This document shows, piece by piece, positions 1 to 9,169 of a stretch of 64,000 nucleotides of DNA (its first letter is position 1; every line of letters starts with the position of its first letter). The DNA is from Gammaproteobacteria bacterium (GTDB lineage Bacteria; Pseudomonadota; Gammaproteobacteria; HK1). The notes below the pieces were generated by a model. That model saw only the letters and a list, made by a program, of their open reading frames with translations, searched no databases and had not been told where the DNA came from. The translations under genes and the position numbers were made by a program. The stretch is from positions 4,471,288-4,535,287 of the forward strand of contig WLWT01000001.1 of assembly GCA_012103455.1 (NCBI GenBank), given 5' to 3'.

Positions 1-1715
1 GCGATGTTGCCGCGGCCAAACCGGTGATGGGCCAGCAAGACCACATCGGTTCCGGCCTCCGTACGCCCCTGCCAATAGAGCGCCGCGCCGGGTTTAAGCC
101 CGGTGAGCGCATTCACCACACTCAATTCCGGCAGTTCGCTAAACGGCTTGGACACCGGCGTGCCATAAGCCAGCGCCGTGACACTGTGCTCGCGGGCCAA
201 CTGCGCCGGGTACACCTTGGCACGGTAACGCTCGCGGGTGGTGGCCACCGGCAAAACAACCGGTAGCGCCCGCCCCAGGCGGGTACGCTGCCAACCCCCG
301 TTGGCCAGTGACCGGTTGCCACCCAGCATCAGCAAACTGCCACCGCGGCGTACGACGAACTGCATCAGCGCCTCGTGTTGGTCCTCATCCAAATCACTGG
401 CGGCCACACTGCCCAACACTACCACGTCGTACTCGAACAGAGCCGATTGCCGGCGGGGAAAGCCGTCGCGCAACTCATCCGCCGAGCGCACGCCCAAGCG
501 ATAGAACTTGTTCTCCGCCGTGCGCACCAGTGAGGTCAGCAGAACATAGCGATCAGCACTTAGAGCGCGCCTGGCAAACTTCACTTCAAAACGAGGTTCA
601 CTTTCGAAATGAAGCACGCGCAGGCGGCGTGCTTGCACATGCAACAAGCGCGTTTGTGCATTGTTGCGCCGTATACTCTCTCCAGCGCCCGGCGCAACAC
701 TCACTTTGAGCCGGTGGGGGCCGGGCTTTTGCGGGGTGAAATCAAAGCGCACATCCGCCACCCCTGCCGCATCATCCGGTGTGACGGTACGCTCATCGAG
801 CAATAAGCCATTGTCTTCCAGCGCAACGGTGAGAGGAACGCTGGTGAATGATGCGTCGGCCAAACCACTGAAGCGCAGCTTGGCCTTCACCGCCACCGGG
901 TCCCCCACCAGCGCCCGCGGCGGCACCTGTAGCGCCGTTACCGTCACATCGGGCCCCTCGGCAGCGCGCCCTACGCTAACCGTATGTACCGGCGCACCCG
1001 CCGAGCGCAACGCTAACATCTCTTGCCGCGCCGCCTCATCCAGGATAGCGCCGCCATCGCCCACCCAAACGACGGCGATAGGCCGCTGTACGGCGCGCTT
1101 AACGCGGCGCAGACCGGCGGCTAAATCGGTGTAGGGTGCATCGAAGCGAGGTTTGCCACCGGGGTCTTCAACATAGAGGGCCTTAATATCAGGGTTTTTA
1201 TTATCAGGCGTTTTACTATCAGGTTTTTTACTATCAGGTTTTTTACTATCAGGTTTTTTACTATCAGGGGCCTTGACATCGAAGCGCTGCGCAGTGACGC
1301 CGGCTTTTACATAGATCACATTGAAACGTTCTTCGATCTCGCGCGATACGCTACCCGTGCGCGGTGCGAACATGGCCCACGCCTGGCTGCCCGCGCTCTC
1401 GACACTCCCGCCAGCGCCGCGCATACTGAGAGAATCGTCGAACACTACAGCAACACTGCCACTGCGCACGTCGATCGCCGGGGTTACCAGGTGCGGGTCC
1501 AATAAGGTTATTAGCACTATGCCTAGCAACAGCCCGCGCACCGCAAAGAGCGCCGCACGGGCTAGTCCGTTGCCCACCCGGGCGTAACGCAACCCCCACC
1601 AGCCGCCCACCAACAGCAAAATGAGCAACCCTGCCGCGGCCGGCCACGACACGGCTAGCGCCACCTCGCCAGCGGCGAAGCGGTGCCAAGAGTAGTTGAA
1701 CAGCCACTCGAACAC
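1..1715 (-). CDS. BatA-like membrane protein with VWA/glutamine-amidotransferase-like regions (3' end outside window)
   Basis: A continuous reading frame of about 571 codons runs off the left edge. It starts at a GTG (1715) five bases after the stop of the DUF4159 gene, so the two are probably co-transcribed. The N-terminus has two hydrophobic segments, then a VWA-like motif FDDSLSM. A charged linker follows, made of repeated PDSKK units encoded by a 15-base tandem repeat, then a VWA-like half (VVWVGDGGAIL), a beta-rich stretch and a region like a glutamine-amidotransferase fold (YDVVVLGSV, LLMLGGNRS). This order is known from BatA/aerotolerance-type proteins of MoxR-VWA clusters, usually next to DUF4159 proteins. 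Function is probably envelope-associated complex assembly; that part is inference. Confidence 0.7.
   Translation of the reverse strand, partial: MFEWLFNYSWHRFAAGEVALAVSWPAAAGLLILLLVGGWWGLRYARVGNGLARAALFAVRGLLLGIVLITLLDPHLVTPAIDVRSGSVAVVFDDSLSMRGAGGSVESAGSQAWAMFAPRTGSVSREIEERFNVIYVKAGVTAQRFDVKAPDSKKPDSKKPDSKKPDSKTPDNKNPDIKALYVEDPGGKPRFDAPYTDLAAGLRRVKRAVQRPIAVVWVGDGGAILDEAARQEMLALRSAGAPVHTVSVGRAAEGPDVTVTALQVPPRALVGDPVAVKAKLRFSGLADASFTSVPLTVALEDNGLLLDERTVTPDDAAGVADVRFDFTPQKPGPHRLKVSVAPGAGESIRRNNAQTRLLHVQARRLRVLHFESEPRFEVKFARRALSADRYVLLTSLVRTAENKFYRLGVRSADELRDGFPRRQSALFEYDVVVLGSVAASDLDEDQHEALMQFVVRRGGSLLMLGGNRSLANGGWQRTRLGRALPVVLPVATTRERYRAKVYPAQLAREHSVTALAYGTPVSKPFSELPELSVVNALTGLKPGAALYWQGRTEAGTDVVLLAHHRFGRGNI
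1188..1268. repeat. 15-bp tandem repeat inside the BatA-like gene
   Basis: Five units of 15 bases, each starting ATCAGG, plus a partial sixth. The last three full units are identical. Being in frame, the array adds PDSKK-type pentapeptides to a hydrophilic linker without breaking the gene. Copy number could vary by slippage. Confidence 0.9.
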
Positions 1716-1720
1716 CGGCG

Positions 1721-2473
1721 TCAGTAGCTCATGGCATAAATCACGAAGTTGATACCCATCTCATAGGAGTAGGTGGAAAAGCGCAGTGGGTATTGCGGAT
1801 GATCGGCCCACTCCCAGCCGTCACCCAGATCCGTGTTCCAATTGATCAACACCATTAAACGGCCACTGTCGTCGAACACGCCGCGCACTTGCGGTGTGTA
1901 ACCATCGTTCTCGTGGGTGGCACCTCCAGTGGCTCCCTGGTACACGTTCGGGACCTGTATCACCTCTCGGATATCGTAAAACGCGTGGAACACCGGATGG
2001 TCAACGGCTACCGGCTCTATGGGCCGGCCGGGAAAAATGCGCCGCATCTGCGCCTCGAACACATTCCACTCGAAACTTCCCCAAAAATCGTCGATCACCA
2101 AAAAGCCGCCGGCCAGCAGATAATCGCGTAAGCGGGCGGCGCGCCGTGCGTCCAGATCCAAGGAGCCGACTTCCAACATGTAGAGAAAAGGAAATTCGCG
2201 CAGCGATGGCCGATCGATTTCCAGCGCATGGTCGTGAGGATAAGCATCGACCACCGATAAGCGCTTCAACGCGACCAGGAACTGCTCGTCCGCTTTAGGA
2301 AAATCCACCGCCCACCGCGGCCCGAACTCACCGGACTCGCCGCCGTAATTACCCCGGGTGAAGTAGAACTCGTGGACTGGCGCAGCGACCCCGTCGCTTG
2401 CCGCACGGACATCAGCCGCGCAAGCGGTGAGCGCGAGCACTACCATCGCCAAGACCAGCGTGACCGGCGCCAT
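1721..2473 (-). CDS. DUF4159 domain lipoprotein
   Basis: About 250 aa. The start at 2473 gives an N-terminal hydrophobic stretch ending in a lipobox-like LTAC, so a periplasmic lipoprotein is likely. The rest matches DUF4159: FYFTRGNYGG near the start, then GGFLVIDDFWGS, an FPGRPIEP-DHPVFH segment, and the C-terminal NTDLGDGWEWAD and MGINFVIYAM motifs. The family is found beside BatA-like VWA proteins and MoxR ATPases, and the next gene here fits that. The frame is open upstream to 2827, but those residues (Trp/Arg-rich, overlapping the divergent gene) do not resemble the family. The molecular role of DUF4159 is not known. Confidence 0.8.
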   Translation of the reverse strand: MAPVTLVLAMVVLALTACAADVRAASDGVAAPVHEFYFTRGNYGGESGEFGPRWAVDFPKADEQFLVALKRLSVVDAYPHDHALEIDRPSLREFPFLYMLEVGSLDLDARRAARLRDYLLAGGFLVIDDFWGSFEWNVFEAQMRRIFPGRPIEPVAVDHPVFHAFYDIREVIQVPNVYQGATGGATHENDGYTPQVRGVFDDSGRLMVLINWNTDLGDGWEWADHPQYPLRFSTYSYEMGINFVIYAMSY

Positions 2474-2693
2474 CAGGCTGCGCAAGAAACCCTCCCGCGT
2501 CCGTCTAGCCACCCCGATGAGCCCCCCATACCTATGCAGATGTTCCGCTTCGCACGTTAAAGCGTCAATCGCCAAAGGCAGCGACCGCCACCACAGAACG
2601 CCGCCGCCGTCTGGAAGGACACTCGCCGCGGTGCGTGTCAAAATGCGCGGCCAATTCATCACGGCAGCTTTTGGCAGTAGCTCTTGCATGTTC

Positions 2694-3527
2694 ATGAACA
2701 CTTCGCCGGCGCGTGCCTTAAAGGCCGCGTTCTCGTCTGTACCCGCTATCCTCGTGCTGCCCATCTGCGTACTTCCCGTGGCCATAATGCTCATGGCCCC
2801 GCTCGGCACCAACGCCGAACACATCAACGATGAGACCTACCCGTACGCCGCCGAAGTCACCTTGGTACTCCATGCGCAGGAGAAATTCTATCGGGTGGAC
2901 CCAGCCAATCAGCGCCTGTTCCACGAAGCCACCGCCTCGCGCCTAGCCGATTATAAATTCTGGGGCTCGGGCATAGTCGCCACGCAAAACGACCCGGATG
3001 ACGACAGCGGCCCCCACGGGCCAGCGCGTAAGATCGGCCTATTGGTACACGAAATGGGCGAAAACCGCGAGGGTGTATCCACCCTGGAACTCATCGACAT
3101 AGACGGCGAACCGGGCGTGCGGCTGATCCAGCACACGGTGCTAGTCCACCGCAACGGCGACCGCCACCCGGACGTGGACATCGAGGTGGAGTTGCCAATG
3201 GAACTCACCCAGCACCGGCACTCATCGCGGGTAACCACCCGGCTAACCCAGACCGGCGCCAAACGTTTCGAGCAAGCCGTCTCCGGCATGCTGGCAACAG
3301 CGCTCACCACTCGCCGCAGCGAAATCGACCAATCCCTGGCCAGCAACGGTCTTCGCATCGTCCCGGGAACGGAATATTTCGCGGCGCACATCCTGCGCCA
3401 TGCCCGTATGCGCCTTGTTTTCGACGGCGAACTGGGCGCCGCCCGCGTCCGCCTGCCGGACATGCGTTTCGTCATGGGCGCCCGCTTGGAGCAGGTGTAT
3501 TCGGATCCGGCTGCGGATGGCAACTAA
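2694..3527 (+). CDS. Hypothetical exported protein
   Basis: 277 aa from the ATG at 2694. The frame is open further upstream, but that part overlaps the divergent DUF4159 gene. The N-terminus (NTSPARALKAAF followed by about 22 hydrophobic residues) looks like a signal anchor or signal peptide. The mature part is acidic with alternating beta-like segments (IGLLVHEMGENREG, GVRLIQHTVLVHRNGD, PDVDIEVELPMEL) and an Arg/Ala-rich C-terminus. I do not recognise the family. No strong ribosome site is visible before 2694, so the start is uncertain. Confidence 0.55.
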   Translation: MNTSPARALKAAFSSVPAILVLPICVLPVAIMLMAPLGTNAEHINDETYPYAAEVTLVLHAQEKFYRVDPANQRLFHEATASRLADYKFWGSGIVATQNDPDDDSGPHGPARKIGLLVHEMGENREGVSTLELIDIDGEPGVRLIQHTVLVHRNGDRHPDVDIEVELPMELTQHRHSSRVTTRLTQTGAKRFEQAVSGMLATALTTRRSEIDQSLASNGLRIVPGTEYFAAHILRHARMRLVFDGELGAARVRLPDMRFVMGARLEQVYSDPAADGN

Positions 3528-3576
3528 CCCTCTCCAAACGAATGTCGACAAAAGTACTCACTAACTGAGGCACTCA

Positions 3577-4461
3577 TTAACTAAGCCGTCCCGTGGCGCC
3601 GCGCAGGCGGGCGATCAACGCTTTTATCCGGGATGCGTCTTCAGCCGCTTTATCCATCGCCAGATAACGTTCCAGATCCGCGATAGCAGCCTGTCCATGC
3701 CCCACGTGAGCATAAAGCGCCCCCCGTTTGCGTACGGCGCTCGCATTGCGCGGATCGAGGCGCACGGCCAGATCGGCAATCGTAAGAGCGCTCTCCCATG
3801 CGTTCTTCTGCGTATAAATAGCCTCCAGGTTTTGCAATATGCGGGCCAACATTTCGCGTCTAGAACACGGTTGCAAGGCCTTAGGCAAAAGGTGTTTAGC
3901 CGTTTGCTCATCACCCGTGGCCCGCGCCAATTGGGCGGTCAATGCCTCAAGAGCAACGATGGCGCCACCATTAAAAGGATCGACTATAAAAGGATCGACT
4001 AATAACGGAGTATCCTCCTTCTCACTCAGGCCATTGCCCTCATCCAGGCGCACCAAGAAATGACCGGGAAACGACACCGGCGCCATAGCGAACCCACTAC
4101 GCCACCCCACCTCCAGGTAAATAAGCGATAAGGAAATGGGAATGCCTTGGCGCCGCTCCAGCACCTCGTTCAGATAGCTGTTCCTGACATCGTAATAATC
4201 ACCGGTGTTACCGCGTAGCCCGAACTGTTCGAACAGTACCGCCTTCAAAGCGGATATGTGCTGCTCGGTACCCTGAGGAGCGGACGCTATGACGCTATCG
4301 GCCAATTTATCCAGTTGCGCCAAATAAAAGGCCTCATCCAGGTGAGGATAGGCGGTCCTCGCCACATCGATGGCGGCGCCAGCGAGCTCGATGGCCGCGT
4401 CATCCGCCCGTACTTTGTGTTCGAAATCATCGGCGGCCGACATCGCCGTTACTCCTGCCAC
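3577..4461 (-). CDS. SirB1-family transglutaminase-like/TPR protein
   Basis: 294 aa. The N-terminal half carries the SirB1 transglutaminase-like fold signature (YYDVRNSYLNEVLERRQGIPISLSLIYLEV in pieces, then FPGHFLVRL and LVDPF). The C-terminal third is TPR-like (LQNLEAIYTQ, ALTIADLAVRLDP, AIADLERYLAM). Family length is usually about 270-290 aa, so it is complete. A second Met at 4443 is an equally good start. The product has a repeated DPFIVDPF created by a 15-base in-frame tandem duplication at 3973-4002. SirB1 proteins are widespread in gammaproteobacteria; their exact role is unsettled. Confidence 0.85.
   Translation of the reverse strand: MAGVTAMSAADDFEHKVRADDAAIELAGAAIDVARTAYPHLDEAFYLAQLDKLADSVIASAPQGTEQHISALKAVLFEQFGLRGNTGDYYDVRNSYLNEVLERRQGIPISLSLIYLEVGWRSGFAMAPVSFPGHFLVRLDEGNGLSEKEDTPLLVDPFIVDPFNGGAIVALEALTAQLARATGDEQTAKHLLPKALQPCSRREMLARILQNLEAIYTQKNAWESALTIADLAVRLDPRNASAVRKRGALYAHVGHGQAAIADLERYLAMDKAAEDASRIKALIARLRGATGRLS
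3973..4002. repeat. 15-bp tandem duplication in sirB1-like gene
   Basis: AAAAGGATCGACTAT is followed directly by AAAAGGATCGACTAA. It is in frame and duplicates five residues (IVDPF) beside a conserved LVDPF site. Only one base differs between units, so it is probably recent. Confidence 0.9.
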
Positions 4462-4476
4462 ACATGGCCAAATATC

Positions 4477-5090
4477 TCAATCGTTGCCCGGTAATTCCGC
4501 CTTCAAGGCAACTTCGGCTTCGCCTGAATGACTAGCCGCATCGGTGTTATCCGGAGCGGCCTCCAGGGCACGCCGGTAATAGCCGCGAGCGGTCTACACA
4601 GCGCCCTGCAACCTGGCAATAATACCGAGCAGCACCCAACTATGCGCATCGCCAGCGTCCCTGGCCAACCCCACCATCGCCGCGTAGATAAGACCGAGCG
4701 CCAGCAACTGCGATGCTGCGCGCGTGCATAAACCAAGCGCTAGCAAAGCCAGCAACACGCGCAACACACTAGTCAGGTGATGTACTCCGCCGCAGTGGCC
4801 GAATAGCGCGAAATCCAGGCCGTGCGATAAAAAGCTGATGGGCCGCCAGTAATCGATATCGGCATTGACCAGCAGCCAACACAAGTGCTCAGGGATAAAT
4901 GAATGCGGATACTTGTTGTCACGTATGTGCCAAGCGTCGTCCAGCCCAAGAATCCGTACTCAGGCACGTGCCACTAGACCAGCGCCAGCGCGACCGCGAC
5001 AACGGCGGCCATAGCCACCCGCGGCGCGGCCCAAGACATAGAAGCCTCGAACACGGAGGTTGCAGCAATAGGCAAAGAAGCTTGGGACAT
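4477..5090 (-). pseudogene. Relic of a TPR-containing PMT/TMTC-like membrane protein
   Basis: Reading the minus strand gives a short N-terminus with one hydrophobic segment (VAMAAVVAVALALV) that ends in an in-frame TAG. After a frameshift comes DYWRPISFLSHGLDFALFG and GVHHLTSVLR, the conserved WHPLTWLSHMLD...G.HHLTNVLLH block of large TPR/glycosyltransferase-type membrane proteins. Then there are short hydrophobic stretches, a stop, and a last TPR (ARGYYRRALEAAPDNTDAA). Such proteins are normally several hundred residues long, so most of the middle is missing. Stops, frameshift and deletion make it a dead gene. The C-terminal TPR end lies directly upstream of sirB1. Confidence 0.6.
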
Positions 5091-5202
5091 CAGCGCACGC
5101 GTTATTGTGCGTCGTTCATCAAAACTGGCAGCATATTGTATATAGGGCATCACACTTGTGCTGCGGTTACTAACCGGCTGTCATAACCACCGGAGTCCCA
5201 GG

Positions 5203-6177
5203 ATGCAGTATCGTCCACTAGGGCGCACGGGTGTGCGCGTTTCCGCTCTTTGTCTAGGCACCATGTCATTCGGTGGTGAGACTAGGCCACAAGAGGCAGC
5301 GCACATGTACGGCGCGGCGCGGGATGGGGGCATTAACTTCTTCGATTGCGCCAATACCTACCAGGGCGGGCGGGCGGAGGAAATATTAGGCGCCTTGGTG
5401 GCACCCCACCGCGATGAGATCATCCTCACCACCAAGTGCTTCAACCCGATCGGTGCGGATATCAACGCTAGCGGGGGCAACCGCCGCTATATGGTGCGGG
5501 CGGTGGAGCAAAGCCTTTCCCGGCTCAAAACCGATCGCATAGACGTGCTGTTAATGCACCGCTTCGATGAGCATACCCCCCTGCAAGAAACGCTACGGGC
5601 GCTGGAGGATTTAGTCAGAAGTGGCAAAGTGCTCTATCTGGGCGCGAGCAACTACAGCGCCTGGCAAGTGGCCAAGGCTCTAGGCATCGCCGAACGGCAG
5701 GGGTGGAGCCGCTTTGAAGTCATCCAACCGATGTACAACCTGGCCAAACGCCAGGCGGAGGCGGAAATTTTACCGATGGCCGCCTCGGAACAAGTCGGCG
5801 TCACTATTTACAGTCCCCTGGGTGGTGGTCTGCTGACGGGCAAATACGGGCGCACGGCGCGGCCCAACAGTGGCCGGTTGGTGGACAACACCCTGTATGC
5901 CCGGCGCTATAGCGAAGCGGCGGCTTATGCAGCGGCAGAAGCATTTACCGTCTTCGCCCATGAAGCCAACGTCCATCCGGTGTCCTTGGCGGTGGCCTGG
6001 GTAGCGGGCCATCCGGCGGTCACAGCTCCGATCATCGGCGCCCGCTCGTTGGAGCAATTACAACCGTCCCTGGACGCGCTCAACATCGAGATGACAGAGG
6101 ATTTACGCGCACAGATAAGCGCCCTCACGCCCGCTCCACCGCCGGCTACCGACCGGCTGGAAGAACGGGTGAAATAA
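5203..6177 (+). CDS. Aldo/keto reductase
   Basis: 324 aa from the ATG at 5203 (MQYRPLGRTG), chosen over an upstream in-frame codon because the family begins with M-x-YRxLGxTGxxVS. Visible motifs: LCLGTMSFGG, INFFDCANTYQGGRAEE (catalytic Asp and Tyr), IILTTKC with the catalytic Lys, DRIDVLLMHRFD (catalytic His), YLGASNYSAWQ and a C-terminal NADPH-binding PIIGARSLEQL. All four tetrad positions are present, so an active cytosolic NADPH-dependent oxidoreductase is expected; the substrate cannot be told. It stands alone between the relic and the acyl-CoA dehydrogenase pair. Confidence 0.9.
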   Translation: MQYRPLGRTGVRVSALCLGTMSFGGETRPQEAAHMYGAARDGGINFFDCANTYQGGRAEEILGALVAPHRDEIILTTKCFNPIGADINASGGNRRYMVRAVEQSLSRLKTDRIDVLLMHRFDEHTPLQETLRALEDLVRSGKVLYLGASNYSAWQVAKALGIAERQGWSRFEVIQPMYNLAKRQAEAEILPMAASEQVGVTIYSPLGGGLLTGKYGRTARPNSGRLVDNTLYARRYSEAAAYAAAEAFTVFAHEANVHPVSLAVAWVAGHPAVTAPIIGARSLEQLQPSLDALNIEMTEDLRAQISALTPAPPPATDRLEERVK

Positions 6178-6434
6178 GACAACAGACCAACTGCTAGCGA
6201 ATTCCTCGCAAACCAGCCATCGCCGTCAACGCCACACTTATCTGGCCTGCTGAACGGCACCAATGGCCTCACCGAGCAACTGCACGATACCGGCCTGCCA
6301 CGGCGCCAGCACTAGCTCAGCAATGCGTCTTTGCGTGAGGTCGGAGGCATCATTTGAATTGCATCCACTGCGCCAGCCGTCGCACACTCTCAACATCCCA
6401 TCAACCAACCGACGGCTGTTAGGAGAATTCACCC

Positions 6435-7637
6435 GTGCAAGCACTGAGCCCAGAGCTGGAATCGTTTCGCGCCAGGGTACGCGACTGGATCAACGACAAT
6501 TTCCCCGCCGAACTTCGCTCTGAAGAAAAACAAGAAGAGTACTACCAGTACTTACCGCGCTATCCACAGGCGCCGGATTTTCAACTGTGGAAAGAACGGG
6601 TGCGCGACAAAGGCTGGGGCACGCCCGGCTGGCCGCTGGCATACGGCGGCGGTGGCCTGCCAACGGAGCGGGCGCGCATCGTCGCCACTGAGCTGTACGC
6701 CTGTGGCGCCTACAATCCGATGACCGGCATGGGCACCAGCATGCTCGGTCCGACACTGCTCGAATACGGCAACGACACACAAAAAGCGGCCCATCTGCCG
6801 CGCATTTCCCGAGGCGAGGTGCGCTGGTGTCAGGGCTACTCCGAGCCGGGCTCCGGCTCCGACCTGGCGTCGCTGCAAACCAAAGCCGAGGACAAAGGCG
6901 ATCATTATCTGGTCAACGGCCAGAAGATCTGGACTTCGGGCAGCCTCTGGGCGGACTGGATGTTCTGCCTGGTACGCACCGATCCCACGGTCAAACAAGA
7001 AGGCATCAGCTTCTTGCTGATCGATATGAAAACCCCGGGTATAGAGGTGCGGCCCATCGAGATAATCTCCGGCCAATCGCCCTTCTCGGAAGTGTTCTTC
7101 ACCGATGTAGTAGTACCTAAAGACAACTTGGTGGGCCAACTCAACCGCGGCTGGACCATCGCCAAGCGCTTATTGCAATTCGAGCGCGATGCCACCACCA
7201 ACCGCCGCCGTCAAATGGCCGGCGACACCCGGCCCGTTGCCGAGATCGCCAAGCACTATGTAGGCGTGGATGAAGCCGGCCGCATCGCCGATGCGGACTT
7301 GAGAGCGCGCATCATCAAACACATGATGCACTTCAAGTCCCTCACCTTGATGCAACAGCAGATGCTGGATGCAACCAAGGCCGGGCAAGGCCCTAGCGAG
7401 GCGAGCTCAGTGGCTAAAAACGCCCAGGCCGCCGTCCAGCAAGAGCGCGGAGAGTTACTCATCGAGATCATGGGCTATCAAGGGCTTGGCTGGGATGGCG
7501 CAGGGTATGAGCGCACCGAGTTGGAAACCACCCGGGCCTTCCTCTCCAACAAAGCCATGTCTATCTATTCGGGCACCCATGAGATCCAGAACAACATCAT
7601 CGCCAAGCGCATGCTCGGTCTACTGGACCATCAATGA
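6435..7637 (+). CDS. Acyl-CoA dehydrogenase, large-type subunit
   Basis: 400 aa starting at GTG 6435, with an AGGAG ribosome site at 6421-6425. FAD-dependent acyl-CoA oxidation: GWGTPGWPLAYGG N-terminal motif, flavin-contact segment CQGYSEPGSGSDLASL, GQKIWTSGS, and C-terminal MSIYSGTHEIQNNIIAKRM. At the place where many family members have YEGT with the catalytic Glu, this protein reads YSGT, so the base must sit elsewhere or in the partner. A second, divergent family member follows at 7827. Such adjacent unequal pairs form heteromeric enzymes in steroid and aromatic catabolism (established for ChsE-type pairs); application here is inference. Confidence 0.88.
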   Translation: MQALSPELESFRARVRDWINDNFPAELRSEEKQEEYYQYLPRYPQAPDFQLWKERVRDKGWGTPGWPLAYGGGGLPTERARIVATELYACGAYNPMTGMGTSMLGPTLLEYGNDTQKAAHLPRISRGEVRWCQGYSEPGSGSDLASLQTKAEDKGDHYLVNGQKIWTSGSLWADWMFCLVRTDPTVKQEGISFLLIDMKTPGIEVRPIEIISGQSPFSEVFFTDVVVPKDNLVGQLNRGWTIAKRLLQFERDATTNRRRQMAGDTRPVAEIAKHYVGVDEAGRIADADLRARIIKHMMHFKSLTLMQQQMLDATKAGQGPSEASSVAKNAQAAVQQERGELLIEIMGYQGLGWDGAGYERTELETTRAFLSNKAMSIYSGTHEIQNNIIAKRMLGLLDHQ

Positions 7638-7658
7638 CCCGCCATCAATACGACTAGA

Positions 7659-7813
7659 GGGCACCTGCTAAAAATGCACTTTTTCCGCGCTTGCGGCGTC
7701 AGCGCCGTGCTCCAATCCTCAGGTATCACCTATACACTGCGGTTGTGCGCGCGGTGCTTCCTTGCACTCACGAAACAATGACTATTTAAAAATGACTATT
7801 TTTAGAGGCGCCC
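7659..7813. repeat. Dispersed inverted-repeat element, family A, copy 1
   Basis: About 155 bp with terminal inverted repeats GGGCACCTGCTAAAAA and TTTTTAGAGGCGCCC. The interior is nearly identical to copies at 18598, 19394, 26846 and 38898. It contains a 35-codon reading frame beginning ATGCACTTTTTCCGC and ending in CGAAACAATGA. This copy carries an extra 12-13 base duplication (AATGACTATTTAA) near its right end. It has MITE-like structure with no transposase; it separates the two acyl-CoA dehydrogenase genes. Confidence 0.88.
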
Positions 7814-7826
7814 TAGAGACTTAAAC

Positions 7827-8963
7827 ATGTCACTACCAACCGAAGAACAAACCATCTTACGGGATATGGCCAATAGCTGGGTGTCGCAGCACGCGCCAGT
7901 CAGTGCGCTTCGCGCCCTCAGGGATTCCGGCAACGAGTTGTGCCTAGACCCGGATACAGTCAGTGCCGTAGCGCAAATGGGGTGGACCGGCACCTTGATA
8001 CCGGAAGTTTACGGCGGCTCGGATGTGGGCTACCGCGCTATGGGCGTGGTGCTGGAGGAACTCGGCCGCACCTTAGTGGCGGCGCCCCTGATCAGCTCCG
8101 CCGTAGGGGCGGTGAGCGCCCTTAAAAATGGCGCCAACGACACCCAGAAATCGGCCTGGTTGCCGGCCATCGCCAATGGCAGCGCCATCGGTGCTCTAGC
8201 GATTGACGAAACGGCGCACTTCGCTCCGCAGAGCATCATGCTAAAAGCCGAGTCCAGCGGCAGTGGTTATACATTCACTGGAAAGAAAATCATGGTCCAT
8301 GAAGGCATGAGCGCCCACCTACTCATCGTCGCCGCCCGCACCAGTGGCGAAGACAGGGACGATGGAGGCGTGACTCTATTCGCGGTGCCGGCGAAAGCAC
8401 CCGGCATTCACCGCATCCGCCGGCAACTGCTGGACTCCAGGGGCTACGCTGATATCACTTTCGCCGGCACCCAGGTGGACGGCGATGCCGTGCTAGGCAC
8501 GGTCGATGCGGGGCGTGATCTTTTGAGCCACATCTTGGATTGCGCCGCCGCGGCAGTGGCAGCGGAAGCGCTAGGCGTGGCTTTACAAGCATTCGATACC
8601 ACGCTCCAATATTTAAAAACTCGCACCCAATTCGGCCAACTGATCGGATCCTTCCAGGCCCTACAGCACCGCGCAGCGAAAATGTTCACCGACATCCAGT
8701 TGGCCCGTCCCACGGTGTACGCAGCTTTGGATGCGCTGGATGCGGGGGCGCAGGGCGCCGCCATGGCTGCCTCCCACGCGAAAACCACCGCCAATGAACT
8801 CGTCCATCACATCTCGCGCGAGATGATCCAGATGCACGGTGGCATAGGCATGACCGACGCCTACGATGCCGGCTTTTACATCAAGCGGGCGCGGGCGTTG
8901 GAAGCGGCTTTTGGTACCTCGAGTTATCACCGCGAACGCTATGGCCGCCTGCACGGGATATAA
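7827..8963 (+). CDS. Acyl-CoA dehydrogenase, second subunit
   Basis: 378 aa from ATG 7827. Acyl-CoA dehydrogenase fold: N-terminal helical part, MGWTGTLIPEVYGGSDVGY, then a flavin region that is eroded (AIDETAH where the pattern is usually TEP..GSD), and C-terminal RTQFGQLIGSFQALQHRAAKM (in two blocks), MHGGIGMTDAYDAGFYIKRA. The weak flavin motif in this protein and the missing YEGT Glu in its neighbour together suggest a complementary heteromer. The gap to the upstream partner is occupied by a MITE-like repeat, so the operon has been split physically, though read-through is possible. Confidence 0.87.
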   Translation: MSLPTEEQTILRDMANSWVSQHAPVSALRALRDSGNELCLDPDTVSAVAQMGWTGTLIPEVYGGSDVGYRAMGVVLEELGRTLVAAPLISSAVGAVSALKNGANDTQKSAWLPAIANGSAIGALAIDETAHFAPQSIMLKAESSGSGYTFTGKKIMVHEGMSAHLLIVAARTSGEDRDDGGVTLFAVPAKAPGIHRIRRQLLDSRGYADITFAGTQVDGDAVLGTVDAGRDLLSHILDCAAAAVAAEALGVALQAFDTTLQYLKTRTQFGQLIGSFQALQHRAAKMFTDIQLARPTVYAALDALDAGAQGAAMAASHAKTTANELVHHISREMIQMHGGIGMTDAYDAGFYIKRARALEAAFGTSSYHRERYGRLHGI

Positions 8964-9169
8964 GGTCTTACGTGAGATGCGGGGCTCTACGCGAAATACA
9001 GGATGTTGCGCGGGATGCCGAGCAGTTGCGTACCCTGGGGACATGCCCCAGGGCAAAGAGAGCGCTTTTTCGCTCGAGGTTCGTGCAGCTACAGACGGAT
9101 ACTTCACCCCTGGTGCTGCCACAACCATCGACTTGAGCATCACCACCGGGCTTGCCCCCACAAGCCAGC

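Noticed and set aside
6238..6444. Minus frame ending LVLAPWQAGIVQLLGEAIGAV
   Set aside because: Hydrophobic chance frame overlapping the ribosome site of the acyl-CoA dehydrogenase.
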